DNA from: a virus
Virus record (IMG/VR): IMGVR_UViG_3300022682_000015
Coordinates: 1 to 41,265 of that record
Reading direction: 5' to 3' (one strand)
Length of the DNA: 41,265 nt
Shown: positions 1-6,971 of the stretch, piece by piece
Layout of the letters: each line of letters begins with the position of its first letter
How positions within the stretch are numbered: the stretch's first letter is position 1
Program-made: the position numbers and the translations under genes
The notes under the pieces: generated by a model
Told to the model about the DNA's origin: nothing
What the model saw: only the letters and a program-made list of their open reading frames with translations
Databases searched by the model: none

Positions 1-1333
1 TAAGGGGCTTCATTTCTATTTTTGACATAATCTGTAAGAGGCCTGTTCCATTATATTTTCTAGGGATCCTACAAAGCTCAGACCGCAGTTGCTTAAGGTC
101 TTCTATTTCAGCACTAATCGAAAGCATTTCATCAGGGTCAGTATATATTCCTTTTTCAACTGCTAAATACGTAGCATACAATTTATCACGTACCATCCAA
201 TAAAATTGAGCCCGTTTATTCTTAAAAGTTTCTTTGTTGGTCCGTTCTTTTTCCTGAATTTTAGAAGTTGTTAACATTGGTTTATATTTTGCATGTGGTC
301 TCCAAGGAGCTTCAGAACCTTTAAACATGCTAATTTTTATTGGCTTATCTTTAAAGCCAAGGGCTACTTGCCTTTTAAGTGCTACACCCATACCATCACA
401 GTCCCATACAAATAAGTCACTTAAACTGTTAATGGCTTTATCAACCGCCCAGTCTGTTCCTTCATTGACATCACCAAAGGAACGAGATTCCGCTTCTAGA
501 ATAACAGACCCTTGTCGCTTAACATATCCTTTATCATCTGTTCCAAGATCTGAGGGGTCATAGGCCGTGATAATCGCACCGCGAGGTTTGAAGCCAAGTT
601 TGACATGAGCATTGATCGCTGCGTCAAACCATTCTGCTTTAATGATCGAGTCTTCAACTGAATCATTGAACTCGCCTTCCCAGATGTGATCATAACTAGC
701 TCGCGGTAAATATTTTTTATCATACTGGCGCTCTTGCTCAAGTACTTCAGGAAACCACGGATTATCACGCCAGTTAATTTTTACAATATAGTGAAGTTCA
801 TCCTCATAAAAGCCATACTTATCTAACTGTTTTTTATAAGGCAAAATAAAGCGCTGCGAGAAAGGATCAGCAGAGGAAAGTGGATTGGCAGATATCCAAA
901 GTTCTGACCCTTCCTCGCGCAGCGTCGGCGTTAAAATTTTCAAAGAAGCTTCACTGATAAACTGTCCTTCTTCTAACCAGAAGACATCAAACTTGTACAT
1001 TGACTTGATGGCCTCTATAGATCGTGCGAGTCCCCTAAACCTAAAACCTCCCCCTGCATTATGATCTATCTTATTACTGAGAACTCTAAATCCAGGGACC
1101 TTAAGAACTTTAATTCTGTCAACCATCAAACTATAGACAGAATCTTCTAAGGAATTCTGGAACTCACGTATACAACCAATTAGCGCATGTTCAACTTGAG
1201 ATTTCTGGCAAAGCATGCTTGCAATCGACATACTCTTCGCAGCACCGCGGCCGCCATAAGCAATTTTATATCTCTTCTTCTTTTTCAGAAACGGCGCTAA
1301 CTTGGCTGGTATTTTTAGGTTCAGGGCTGACAA
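1..1333 (-). CDS. terL: Terminase large subunit, N-terminal 444 codons (gene continues across the window edge)
   Basis: DNA-packaging motor ATPase and headful nuclease that binds the portal. Seen: GGRGAAKS Walker A (about residues 27-34), VFWLEEGQF Walker B, and nuclease-domain acidic motifs AYDPSDLG and WDCDGMG. The frame is open to base 1. There is no ATG before Walker A, and an in-frame stop lies just upstream, so the TTG at 1333 (protein begins MSALNLKIPAKLAPF) is the best start. The gene overlaps the small terminase by 68 bases. The second glycine of the P-loop GxGKS is alanine here, a change also tolerated in other large terminases. The C-terminal 33 codons are at 41161-41265; collapsing the shared terminal taag gives a 477-residue protein, normal for P22-like terminases. 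Confidence 0.95.
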   Translation of the reverse strand, partial: MSALNLKIPAKLAPFLKKKKRYKIAYGGRGAAKSMSIASMLCQKSQVEHALIGCIREFQNSLEDSVYSLMVDRIKVLKVPGFRVLSNKIDHNAGGGFRFRGLARSIEAIKSMYKFDVFWLEEGQFISEASLKILTPTLREEGSELWISANPLSSADPFSQRFILPYKKQLDKYGFYEDELHYIVKINWRDNPWFPEVLEQERQYDKKYLPRASYDHIWEGEFNDSVEDSIIKAEWFDAAINAHVKLGFKPRGAIITAYDPSDLGTDDKGYVKRQGSVILEAESRSFGDVNEGTDWAVDKAINSLSDLFVWDCDGMGVALKRQVALGFKDKPIKISMFKGSEAPWRPHAKYKPMLTTSKIQEKERTNKETFKNKRAQFYWMVRDKLYATYLAVEKGIYTDPDEMLSISAEIEDLKQLRSELCRIPRKYNGTGLLQIMSKIEMKPL

Positions 1334-1814
1334 AAGTCACTTTCCATTCTCGATCTTTCTCCTCAGGACGAATCCCACTATCCTGCATGTCCGGAGACAA
1401 CATCGGGTTGTGTTTAAGTAAATCAGTTAATGAATTAACTAAAGATCTGATGGTAGCTGCGGCTCCCGGAGTACTCGATTCCAAAGAAGACGCCAATTGA
1501 ATAGATTTTTGAAGAAGGATATTTTCTAACTGGATATATCTCGGGAGAAGATGGTATTGTTTCAGGAGGAGTTGTGCTGTAGATTGGTCTTTTACTTGCG
1601 CGGTTATCTCGTCTGTAAGATCTTTTATTGACTCCAGTTTAGTAAACTTGATGTCATGGTGCTTGCTTAAACCGGATTGCACCCAGTCCCGGGCTTGGTA
1701 TTTCATTACTGCAGGATTTATTTCGTAGGCTTCTTGAATCTCTTCTAAAGACTTGCCCAGAACTTCAAATTCAAATTTCAGTAAATTCCAGTCGATTTCC
1801 GATAACTTTGCCAT
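1266..1814 (-). CDS. terS: Terminase small subunit
   Basis: 182 residues; recognises the packaging site and hands DNA to the large subunit. No catalytic motif is expected. The call rests on position directly upstream of, and overlapping, the large terminase, plus an N-terminal helical HTH-like segment (about residues 8-50: LLKFEFEVLGKSLEEIQEAYEI, split here by wording only) and a helical middle suited to ring assembly. The acidic tail ends KEEEI. It is the first gene of the minus-strand late operon, 27 bases below a perfect promoter -10 box. The start context AGAAATATGG has only a weak Shine-Dalgarno sequence. In P22 the pac site lies inside the small terminase gene, so the pac site could be here or in the repeats upstream. 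Confidence 0.8.
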   Translation of the reverse strand: MAKLSEIDWNLLKFEFEVLGKSLEEIQEAYEINPAVMKYQARDWVQSGLSKHHDIKFTKLESIKDLTDEITAQVKDQSTAQLLLKQYHLLPRYIQLENILLQKSIQLASSLESSTPGAAATIRSLVNSLTDLLKHNPMLSPDMQDSGIRPEEKDREWKVTFVSPEPKNTSQVSAVSEKEEEI

Positions 1815-1840
1815 ATTTCTTTTAACTCCGTTTTTCTTTT

Positions 1841-1869
1841 ATTATAGCATACTTTTATCTCTTTGTAAA
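1841..1869 (-). promoter_or_regulatory. Late-arm promoter, TTTACA-N17-TATAAT
   Basis: On the minus strand the -35 box TTTACA (1869-1864) and -10 box TATAAT (1846-1841) are separated by exactly 17 bases. Transcription would start near 1834 and read small terminase and then the late genes. It is the only strong promoter I see for the minus strand, so it probably drives the late arm. Confidence 0.75.
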
Positions 1870-1916
1870 CCCTTAATGTGTCCAAGTCTCAGAAAGTTTT
1901 GGGTTATTCTGTATTT

Positions 1917-2090
1917 GCTGGGTAATGGTAATTTCTAAAATTGCTGGGGTCTAAAAATTGAGGTTACTAGAAAAATGCTGGGTAATGGTAATTTCTAAAA
2001 TTGCTGGGGTCTAAAAATTGAGGTTACTAGAAAAACGATGGTAATTTCTAAAATTGCTGGGGTCTAAAAATTGAGGTTACTAGAAAAACG
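1917..2090. repeat. Three near-identical 53-60 bp tandem repeats
   Basis: Two 60-base copies (1917-1976, 1977-2036) differ at essentially one base. A third copy starting at 2038 lacks the first GCTGGGTA and follows at a spacing of 53. Each unit itself contains a degenerate direct repeat, TCTAAAATTG and TCTAAAAATTG. The array sits between the late promoter and the iterons, with no open frame conserved across copies. Possible roles are a terminase (pac) site, an origin enhancer or a transcription-factor array; the sequence alone does not decide. Confidence 0.9.
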
Positions 2091-2156
2091 GACGTGGAGA
2101 GGAGAAATAGATAAAGAAAGTGGGCGGCATAGCCCTTGACCTGGATCGGATCCATA

Positions 2157-2289
2157 TTCACCAGTATGATCCGTGTTCACCACTGTAAACAGTGTTCACC
2201 AGTACAATCCGAGTTCACTAGTACAACCCCTGTTCACCAGTATGATCGCTGCCAAAGAAAGTAAACAGTGTTCATCATAATGGATACAA
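2157..2289. repeat. Iteron-like array: seven phased 19-bp units, candidate replication origin
   Basis: The word TTCAC occurs at 2157, 2176, 2195, 2214 and 2233, exactly 19 bases apart. The sixth unit (2252) keeps only the unit end TAAACAGTG, matching unit 2. The seventh (2271) starts TTCAT. The working consensus is TTCACCAGTAYRATCCGTG. Unit 2 into unit 3 also forms the dyad CACTGT-AA-ACAGTG (2181-2194). Exact phasing, followed by about 200 bases of AT-rich DNA, is the arrangement of iteron origins. The binder is unknown; the HTH protein at 2541 and the primase-helicase at 4015 are candidates. Confidence 0.8.
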
Positions 2290-2324
2290 TCCAGTGAATG
2301 AGCCCGATTCAACCATTGAATATA

Positions 2325-2398
2325 ATTCATAAATCATAGTCCTCATTTAATCCTCAATTGAATATTCATTTAACAAGTGAGGATTATAATTTATGAAT
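2325..2398. repeat. 21-bp inverted repeat in AT-rich DNA (possible unwinding element or operator)
   Basis: The arms 2325-2345 and 2378-2398 match at 19 of 21 positions as inverted copies. The 32-base spacer contains a further TAATCCTCA (2348-2356) that also pairs with the right arm. The surrounding 2300-2520 is strongly AT-rich and full of ATTCAT/ATGAAT words. It lies between the iterons and the promoter at 2454, fitting either a DNA-unwinding element or a looped operator. Confidence 0.75.
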
Positions 2399-2453
2399 GT
2401 AATTTATTTATTGTTGTAAATTCAACAAATGAACAATTAATTTAAAATAAATG

Positions 2454-2482
2454 TTTACATTTGAATTTTTATTTTATATAAT
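2454..2482 (+). promoter_or_regulatory. Rightward early promoter, TTTACA-N17-TATAAT
   Basis: TTTACA at 2454-2459 and TATAAT at 2477-2482 with a 17-base spacer, reading into the small HTH gene at 2541. It is the same hexamer pair as the divergent late promoter at 1841-1869. Confidence 0.8.
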
Positions 2483-2487
2483 TAAAT

Positions 2488-2509
2488 TATCAATGAGTGA
2501 GCATTGATA
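2488..2509. promoter_or_regulatory. 8-bp-arm palindrome at the early transcription start (operator candidate)
   Basis: TATCAATG (2488-2495) and CATTGATA (2502-2509) are perfect inverted arms around a 6-base spacer, 5 bases after the -10 box, so they cover the expected +1. A protein bound here would block the promoter. The winged-HTH protein encoded next is the natural candidate; that autoregulation is inference. Confidence 0.6.
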
Positions 2510-2540
2510 TTTAATAACTTTTTTAAAGAAAGGTGGAAAA

Positions 2541-2843
2541 ATGAAAACTATTGAAGAAATCAAAGAAATCTATGAAATCAATGGAACTTTAGAAGATCAA
2601 GAAATTAATGAACTTTTTGAGATTATTGAAAATCTTGAAAAACAAATAGCTTCTAGAGGGAAAGGCAGAAAACAAGAAGTTTATGAAGTTCTTGAAAAAT
2701 ATGGACCTATTAGTATTAAGAAAATTGCTGAGAAACTTGGGATTTCCACAAAAAATGTAAGTTCTCAATTGACCTATTTGAAATCAGATAATATTAAAAT
2801 TTTCACAGATGATAATGGTTTCAAATTCATTTATAAATCCTAA
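2541..2843 (+). CDS. Small winged-HTH DNA-binding protein
   Basis: 100 residues. An acidic N-terminal helix pair (about 1-40) leads to a winged-HTH (about 42-100): RKQEVYEVLEKYGPISIKK, then AEKLGISTKNVSSQLTYLK as helix-turn-recognition helix, and a hairpin wing near IKIFTDDNGFKFIY. The Shine-Dalgarno sequence AAAGAAAGGTGG lies 6 bases before the ATG. It is a single-gene unit with its own promoter, an operator-like palindrome over +1 and an intrinsic terminator 8 bases after the stop. Its recognition helix and wing resemble those of the protein at 10100 (SQLTYL versus SQFTYL). Likely an autoregulated repressor/activator or iteron binder; the exact family is not recognised. Confidence 0.85.
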   Translation: MKTIEEIKEIYEINGTLEDQEINELFEIIENLEKQIASRGKGRKQEVYEVLEKYGPISIKKIAEKLGISTKNVSSQLTYLKSDNIKIFTDDNGFKFIYKS

Positions 2844-2850
2844 TTCATCA

Positions 2851-2886
2851 AAAAATTCGAGGAACTCACTTTCCTCGAATTTTTTT
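2851..2886 (+). terminator. Intrinsic terminator after the first HTH gene
   Basis: A perfect 14-bp stem (2851-2864 with 2871-2884) around loop CTCACT ends in a T run to 2886. The A-rich left flank means it may also work on the other strand. Confidence 0.9.
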
Positions 2887-3066
2887 ATTCCTCAAATGAA
2901 TTGAATTCATCAAATGGATTTCATTCACCATAAGGCTGGGCCCTCAGTAAAAGAGACTATAGGGCTGGACCGAGGCAGCCTGCATGGCCAAAATTTAACC
3001 TCCCGTGTTCTATCCATCTAGGCCTATATGGCTGGATCGAAGCCACCAGACCCCCAGCATTTTTGG

Positions 3067-3345
3067 ATATGGCTATATTCCAAAGAAAAATGTTGAGATT
3101 TGGCCGGTACAATGGACTTTTTATCTCCGGAAAAAGTTAGAAATGGAGCTAAGAAATGGACAAAAAGTAGATATGGCCTTAATCCAATAGAAAATGTTGA
3201 GATTTGTCCGGTACTGGTGGCCACTTTTTGGGAGTAAAAAGTCAGAAATGGAGCTAAGAAATGGCTAAAAACAAGGATATGGACTCAACTCCAAAAGAAA
3301 AAAGAGGAAATGGTGAGAGAATGTGGCTGATTTTGCCATCCGGTA
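3067..3345. repeat. Three imperfect tandem repeats of about 105 bp
   Basis: Copies begin with ATATGG at 3067, 3171 and 3277. Copies 1 and 2 share long blocks: AATGTTGAGATTTG, CCGGTAC and AGAAATGGAGCTAAGAAATGG. Copy 3 is degenerate but keeps ATATGG, TCCAA, AAAGAAAAA and CCGGTAC. Reading frames are not preserved between copies, so the unit looks like a DNA or RNA element rather than coding sequence. Function unknown. Confidence 0.75.
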
Positions 3346-3511
3346 CTTCAGAGCCTATCCTGTTCCTATTACTTATTTATAATTATATTAGTACTTTATA
3401 TTATTTTAATAGGAAAATAATAAAAAATAAATAAAACAAAAGTTAGTATAATAAAACTTCATATAGAAAAGTTTTTTCGGAGCCCTTCCTATTACTATTG
3501 CTTTTCAAATA

Positions 3512-3710
3512 CTTAATAAATTCAAGTACTTAGGAATTAGGAACTTCCTAAACTGACCACTGACCACCAATCCAGCACTATCAAAAATTACTATTCTTAA
3601 TAAATTCAAGTACTTAGCCCTAACTATCTGAATTTATTAAGAATAATAGCTATTTACAAATTTTAAAATTCGTGTTATAAAAAATATATATAATAAATTC
3701 AGGCACTTAG
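3512..3710. repeat. Direct and inverted repeat cluster around TTAATAAATTCA
   Basis: A 22-base direct repeat CTTAATAAATTCAAGTACTTAG occurs at 3512-3533 and 3596-3617. A variant TAATAAATTCAGGCACTTAG is at 3691-3710. An inverted copy creates a perfect 16-bp hairpin (3593-3608 with 3629-3644, 20-base loop). The last copy lies just downstream of the promoter at 3653-3681. It could be an operator array for the replication operon or a second origin-like element. Confidence 0.8.
3653..3681 (+). promoter_or_regulatory. Promoter for the primase-helicase operon, TTTACA-N17-TATAAA
   Basis: TTTACA 3653-3658 and TATAAA 3676-3681 with a 17-base spacer, placed about 105 bases before the HTH gene at 3786. 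The repeat copy at 3691-3710 overlaps the expected transcription start, suggesting regulation. Confidence 0.65.
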
Positions 3711-3785
3711 AAGGAACTGGATGCAGCACACTGCCAAACGAGACCGCGAGCATAAATAGGACTAAGAAAAAGGAGGTAGAATACA

Positions 3786-4001
3786 ATGTCCCCATCAAAG
3801 ACTAATCTCTTAATTGCACTTTACAGCGCTCATTACAATGCAAAAGAAGCCTCAGCACTCACAGGAATTCCATATCAGAAAGTCGCTGAAATATACCGCA
3901 CCCTCAAATTAACCAAACAAAAGAAGCATTCCCGCAAGACTCTACTATCCAAGCAAGCTCGCTACTTTCTCGATTCTCTTGGAACAACCCAAATAGCGTA
4001 A
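3786..4001 (+). CDS. Small HTH protein (Lys-rich C-terminus)
   Basis: 71 residues. SAHYNAKEASALTGIPYQKV followed by AEIYRTLKL reads as a helix-turn-helix (about 14-42): Ala-rich first helix, Thr-Gly-Ile-Pro turn, recognition helix. A basic tail follows (KQKKHSRKTLLSKQ). Strong Shine-Dalgarno AAAGGAGG. It precedes the primase-helicase gene by 13 bases, so the two are cotranscribed and this is probably a regulator or loader for replication. No family is recognised with certainty. Confidence 0.75.
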   Translation: MSPSKTNLLIALYSAHYNAKEASALTGIPYQKVAEIYRTLKLTKQKKHSRKTLLSKQARYFLDSLGTTQIA

Positions 4002-4014
4002 ACGGAGCTACAAT

Positions 4015-6435
4015 ATGGATAATTCCATCAATGTTGTTCCAAATAAGGAACAGCTAATAAATGCTATTCGCGCGAACGTACCTGCTTTTCTCTTGGAACA
4101 GCCTATTTGGATTGCATATTACTATAGAAAAAATAAAGATGGTACGTATTCCAAACCACCTTGTAAAGGGTACTCTGTAGACCCAAATGAACCTAGCTAT
4201 ATCTTTGACCACGTAATAAATGATGGGTTCCCAGGAATACGAATAAATGAGGATAATAACTTAGTTGCTATTGATGTCGATGATAAAGAAGCGAAAGCTG
4301 GTAAAAGGCCGTTCTCGACCAAAATATTACCCAAAGAATTCAAAGCTTTTCTCAATAAACACAAGTCGTACACCGAAATCTCACCATCAAATTGTGGACT
4401 CCGCACGCTCTTTGTATGTGACGATAAATCCAGCCTTCCTGGACGCGCTAATTTAAACGAAAAGCTGTGTTTGGGAGGGGAGCTGTTTGCGAATAGTGGT
4501 TATGTGACGTTGACAGGTAGGGCGTTGAGGCAATGGGATATAAAAAGTATTGCGGCAGAGGACTTGCTTCCTTGGTATAAGAAAAATGGCCATCCTGCTG
4601 AGAAAGAAAAAGACATTATAAAGGCGGACCAAGATGAACAGGCTAAAGCCTTTCAGCAGGTATCGAATCTTCCCTCTTTGAATAGCGCCCTCGAAGCTTT
4701 TCGTCTATGTAAGCTAGATCAATCTGCGGCTGTCAGGAACGCTTATGAAACAGTAATGGGTCAGTCTTATAACCATTACGACTTTTGGTTCAAGATAATG
4801 TCCGCAATACATCATTACATGACAACACTTGGAACGGATTCAGCCACGATATTAGCAAATGTTTTAGAATGGTGCCAAGAAGATCCAGTATCGTATCAAG
4901 ATGATGATGACGTACTAGATCATTGGCAATCCCTGGGTGAACAAGAGAATCCAATTACCTATCACACTTTATTCAAGATTGCTAGACTGATTAAGTTTAA
5001 TTGGCCTGTTGAGAAATGTGACAAGAAAGGACTTGGAACAGGGAAACCTTTGGTTAATGAACTACGAAATTTTAAGTATCTTCTTGATTACTTTGATATA
5101 ACTGTCTACCATGAGCCTTATACTAAAGCACTGTATGTCTCAAGTGATTTAAGTACAATAGAAAAGTTTTTCAAGACAGAACGTACTGCTCAATTCTTTG
5201 GAAAGATAGGACCATTTTCTGAAGAAGAACTAATCTTCATGCTATGGGATATAGCTCAGCAAAATCACTACGACAATGTAACACTTGGAACTATCTCACC
5301 ACTCGCTAAAGCATACTTTACGAAAACTGTTAAAGAGTTTAATCTTATGGAGCATTGGTTAGAAACTCCGTATAATGAGCTTCCCGAAGATTTAAAAGAA
5401 CCAGGTACTGATCCTTCGTTATCCACTATTGATTACGTCATGGATTGCATTAAATTCCATCCCCTCCAGAATAAAAAACTCGCCAAGACATATTTGAATG
5501 CCTTCTTCTTTGGTATAGTTATGCCGATGTACAATCCAGAACGAATATGGCCAGAACATAATTTCATGTTAATATTTACGGGCCCAGAAAACTGTAGAAA
5601 GTCAACATTCTTTTCATCTTTAATACCAAAGCAATTTCAGGAATACTTGGTTACCCATTCCACTGAAACTCTTTCTTCTGCCAAGTCTTTACGTGATTTC
5701 ATGATTCAAATGACATCTTCGGCTTTACTTGTTGTTGATGAATTTGAAATCTTCTATTCCAAAAAGAACGACTCACTGTTTAAAACTCTTGTTACTTGTA
5801 GCTCTGTAGATTTTGTACCTATATACAGTAAAGTAACCAAGAAAACCTTTAGAACTGCGGCATTAGCAGGGACCACCAATAAACAAAAACTTCCTTTAGT
5901 GCAGGATAGTTCTCGAAGAGTTGCATTGATTGAGGTTGACTTCATTGATACTGATGCCCTTGCTAAAGTAAACTGGCATGCCTTTTACAATAAGTATATA
6001 CGAAAAGGTAAGGAGTTAATTAAGCAACATGTATTTCCATGGAAACTTAAACAGTCTGAAATAAACATGCAGTATGAGGAAAATGAAAGATTCAGAGCTC
6101 CCACTGAACTAGAATACATAATGAGAGAGCTGTATGATTTTGATTATCCGTTTCCTGGTCTTGATGTTATCACATCAGTACAAACTGAATCAGTTTGGTT
6201 AGCTTCCCGAAGTGATATAATCGCTACTATCAAACAAAAGTATCCTTCTATGCCAATTAAGGTACCCGCGTTAGTGAATGTGTTAGAACAAATGTGTGGC
6301 AAGTATAGTGGAACTTCTAGAACCGCAAAACATCTCCCCAACTGTAAAGGAGAAGTTTCTAAAGGGGTCGTGACACAGAAAAAATATACTAGATATATCG
6401 TACCTCCTAGAAACACGGAGTTTATTTCTGAATAA
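4015..6435 (+). CDS. PrimPol-like primase fused to SF3/D5-type helicase
   Basis: 806 residues; expected to prime and unwind DNA at the origin. N-terminal half (about 20-195): LVAIDVDD with the DxD metal pair near 86-91, YTEISPSNCGLRTLF near 120-134 and GGELFANSGYVTLTG near 154-168, the pattern of bifunctional primase-polymerase domains. C-terminal half (about 480-700): P-loop-like GPENCRKST (523-531), LLVVDEFE Walker B near 571-578, sensor-like LAGTTNK and DSSRRVALIEVD near the arginine finger, as in VirE/D5-type helicases. Oddity: the Walker A glycine before Lys is Arg (CRKST). Genes of this kind replace separate primase and DnaB helicases in some phages. The first product of the replication operon together with the HTH gene upstream. 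Confidence 0.85.
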   Translation: MDNSINVVPNKEQLINAIRANVPAFLLEQPIWIAYYYRKNKDGTYSKPPCKGYSVDPNEPSYIFDHVINDGFPGIRINEDNNLVAIDVDDKEAKAGKRPFSTKILPKEFKAFLNKHKSYTEISPSNCGLRTLFVCDDKSSLPGRANLNEKLCLGGELFANSGYVTLTGRALRQWDIKSIAAEDLLPWYKKNGHPAEKEKDIIKADQDEQAKAFQQVSNLPSLNSALEAFRLCKLDQSAAVRNAYETVMGQSYNHYDFWFKIMSAIHHYMTTLGTDSATILANVLEWCQEDPVSYQDDDDVLDHWQSLGEQENPITYHTLFKIARLIKFNWPVEKCDKKGLGTGKPLVNELRNFKYLLDYFDITVYHEPYTKALYVSSDLSTIEKFFKTERTAQFFGKIGPFSEEELIFMLWDIAQQNHYDNVTLGTISPLAKAYFTKTVKEFNLMEHWLETPYNELPEDLKEPGTDPSLSTIDYVMDCIKFHPLQNKKLAKTYLNAFFFGIVMPMYNPERIWPEHNFMLIFTGPENCRKSTFFSSLIPKQFQEYLVTHSTETLSSAKSLRDFMIQMTSSALLVVDEFEIFYSKKNDSLFKTLVTCSSVDFVPIYSKVTKKTFRTAALAGTTNKQKLPLVQDSSRRVALIEVDFIDTDALAKVNWHAFYNKYIRKGKELIKQHVFPWKLKQSEINMQYEENERFRAPTELEYIMRELYDFDYPFPGLDVITSVQTESVWLASRSDIIATIKQKYPSMPIKVPALVNVLEQMCGKYSGTSRTAKHLPNCKGEVSKGVVTQKKYTRYIVPPRNTEFISE

Positions 6436-6442
6436 TTTTGAG

Positions 6443-6534
6443 CTTTCTTTGGTATAAACTATTTACTTTTGGTAGTAAATTTAGTATAATATATTTATAA
6501 GTTACTGAGAGTTTTTATTAACTACCAAAGAAAG
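6443..6534. promoter_or_regulatory. 12-bp inverted repeat flanking a promoter (possible looped operator)
   Basis: CTTTCTTTGGTA at 6443-6454 and its perfect inverse TACCAAAGAAAG at 6523-6534 bracket the promoter at 6462-6490. An 11-of-12 relative TGCCAAAGAAAG occurs in the iteron array at 2250-2261. The right copy overlaps the Shine-Dalgarno of the gene at 6544, so binding there could affect transcription, translation or both. Confidence 0.55.
6462..6490 (+). promoter_or_regulatory. Promoter, TTTACT-N17-TATAAT
   Basis: TTTACT 6462-6467, TATAAT 6485-6490, spacer 17. The block ATTTACTTTTGGT around the -35 recurs at 10005-10017. Reads into the accessory block starting at 6544. Confidence 0.75.
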
Positions 6535-6543
6535 GGGATTACC

Positions 6544-6963
6544 ATGATGGAACGATTTTGCCTACCTGAGCAGCAGGAACAAAAGGAAATTTATGAATTG
6601 CCTGAGTCACTATGTAATAAATACTTCATAGATTATTTTGCTGAGACCTATCAGGTCAGTCGCCTTGTAGCCAAGCTTTGCTGGACATCCACACGAAAAC
6701 GTATGATTCGTAATCAATGGAATCTTGTTGATACAGGTGGGGGATGTACAGCTTGGGAATTCAAACTTGATGATGGTAGGTATTTCCTTATCACTGATGC
6801 TGAAGGTGCTGTTGCAGCATGTATGCTTGATCAATGTGTAACCATTGGATTTTATGACCCTGAAGGTGAATACTATAGTTTTGAGAATCACATATTGTAT
6901 GATATTCTAGAAGCATGGGAAGGAATCATTCTTGAAACAGGAAAAAGAGCTACTGTTCTATAG
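6544..6963 (+). CDS. Hypothetical protein (139 aa), accessory block
   Basis: No family recognised. The predicted fold is mixed: an N-terminal helical part (LPESLCNKYFIDYFAETYQ) and a later strand-rich part (AWEFKLDDGRYFLITDAEG, VTIGFYDPEGEYYSF). No catalytic motif, signal peptide or membrane segment is visible. Strong Shine-Dalgarno AAAGAAAGGGG; two adjacent ATG codons at 6544 and 6547, either of which may start. It is the first gene after its own promoter, separated by 8 bases from the next gene, heading a run of small proteins whose position between replication genes suggests host interaction or regulation (inference). Confidence 0.7.
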   Translation: MMERFCLPEQQEQKEIYELPESLCNKYFIDYFAETYQVSRLVAKLCWTSTRKRMIRNQWNLVDTGGGCTAWEFKLDDGRYFLITDAEGAVAACMLDQCVTIGFYDPEGEYYSFENHILYDILEAWEGIILETGKRATVL

Positions 6964-6971
6964 GAGATAAA

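Larger units (their letters stand above)
2887..3785. other. About 900 bases with no convincing gene
   Basis: Between the terminator and the HTH gene at 3786 I find no open frame with a ribosome binding site and sensible product. It contains ATTCAT-type words (2888-2932), a GC-richer stretch with two related GGCTGGA words (2972, 3031), about 105-bp imperfect repeats (3067-3345), AT-rich DNA (3360-3480), a second repeat cluster (3512-3710) and a promoter (3653-3681). Short open frames at 3005-3190 (plus) and 3024-3224 (minus) are broken between repeat copies and are not credible genes. Confidence 0.7.

Noticed and set aside
2157-2289. CRISPR array
   Set aside because: Units are contiguous 19-mers with no unique spacers and no cas genes nearby.
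3005-3190. 61-residue plus-strand frame and a 66-residue minus-strand frame (3024-3224)
   Set aside because: They cross imperfect repeats in which the frame is not kept, start at GTG with no clear ribosome site, and give no recognisable product.
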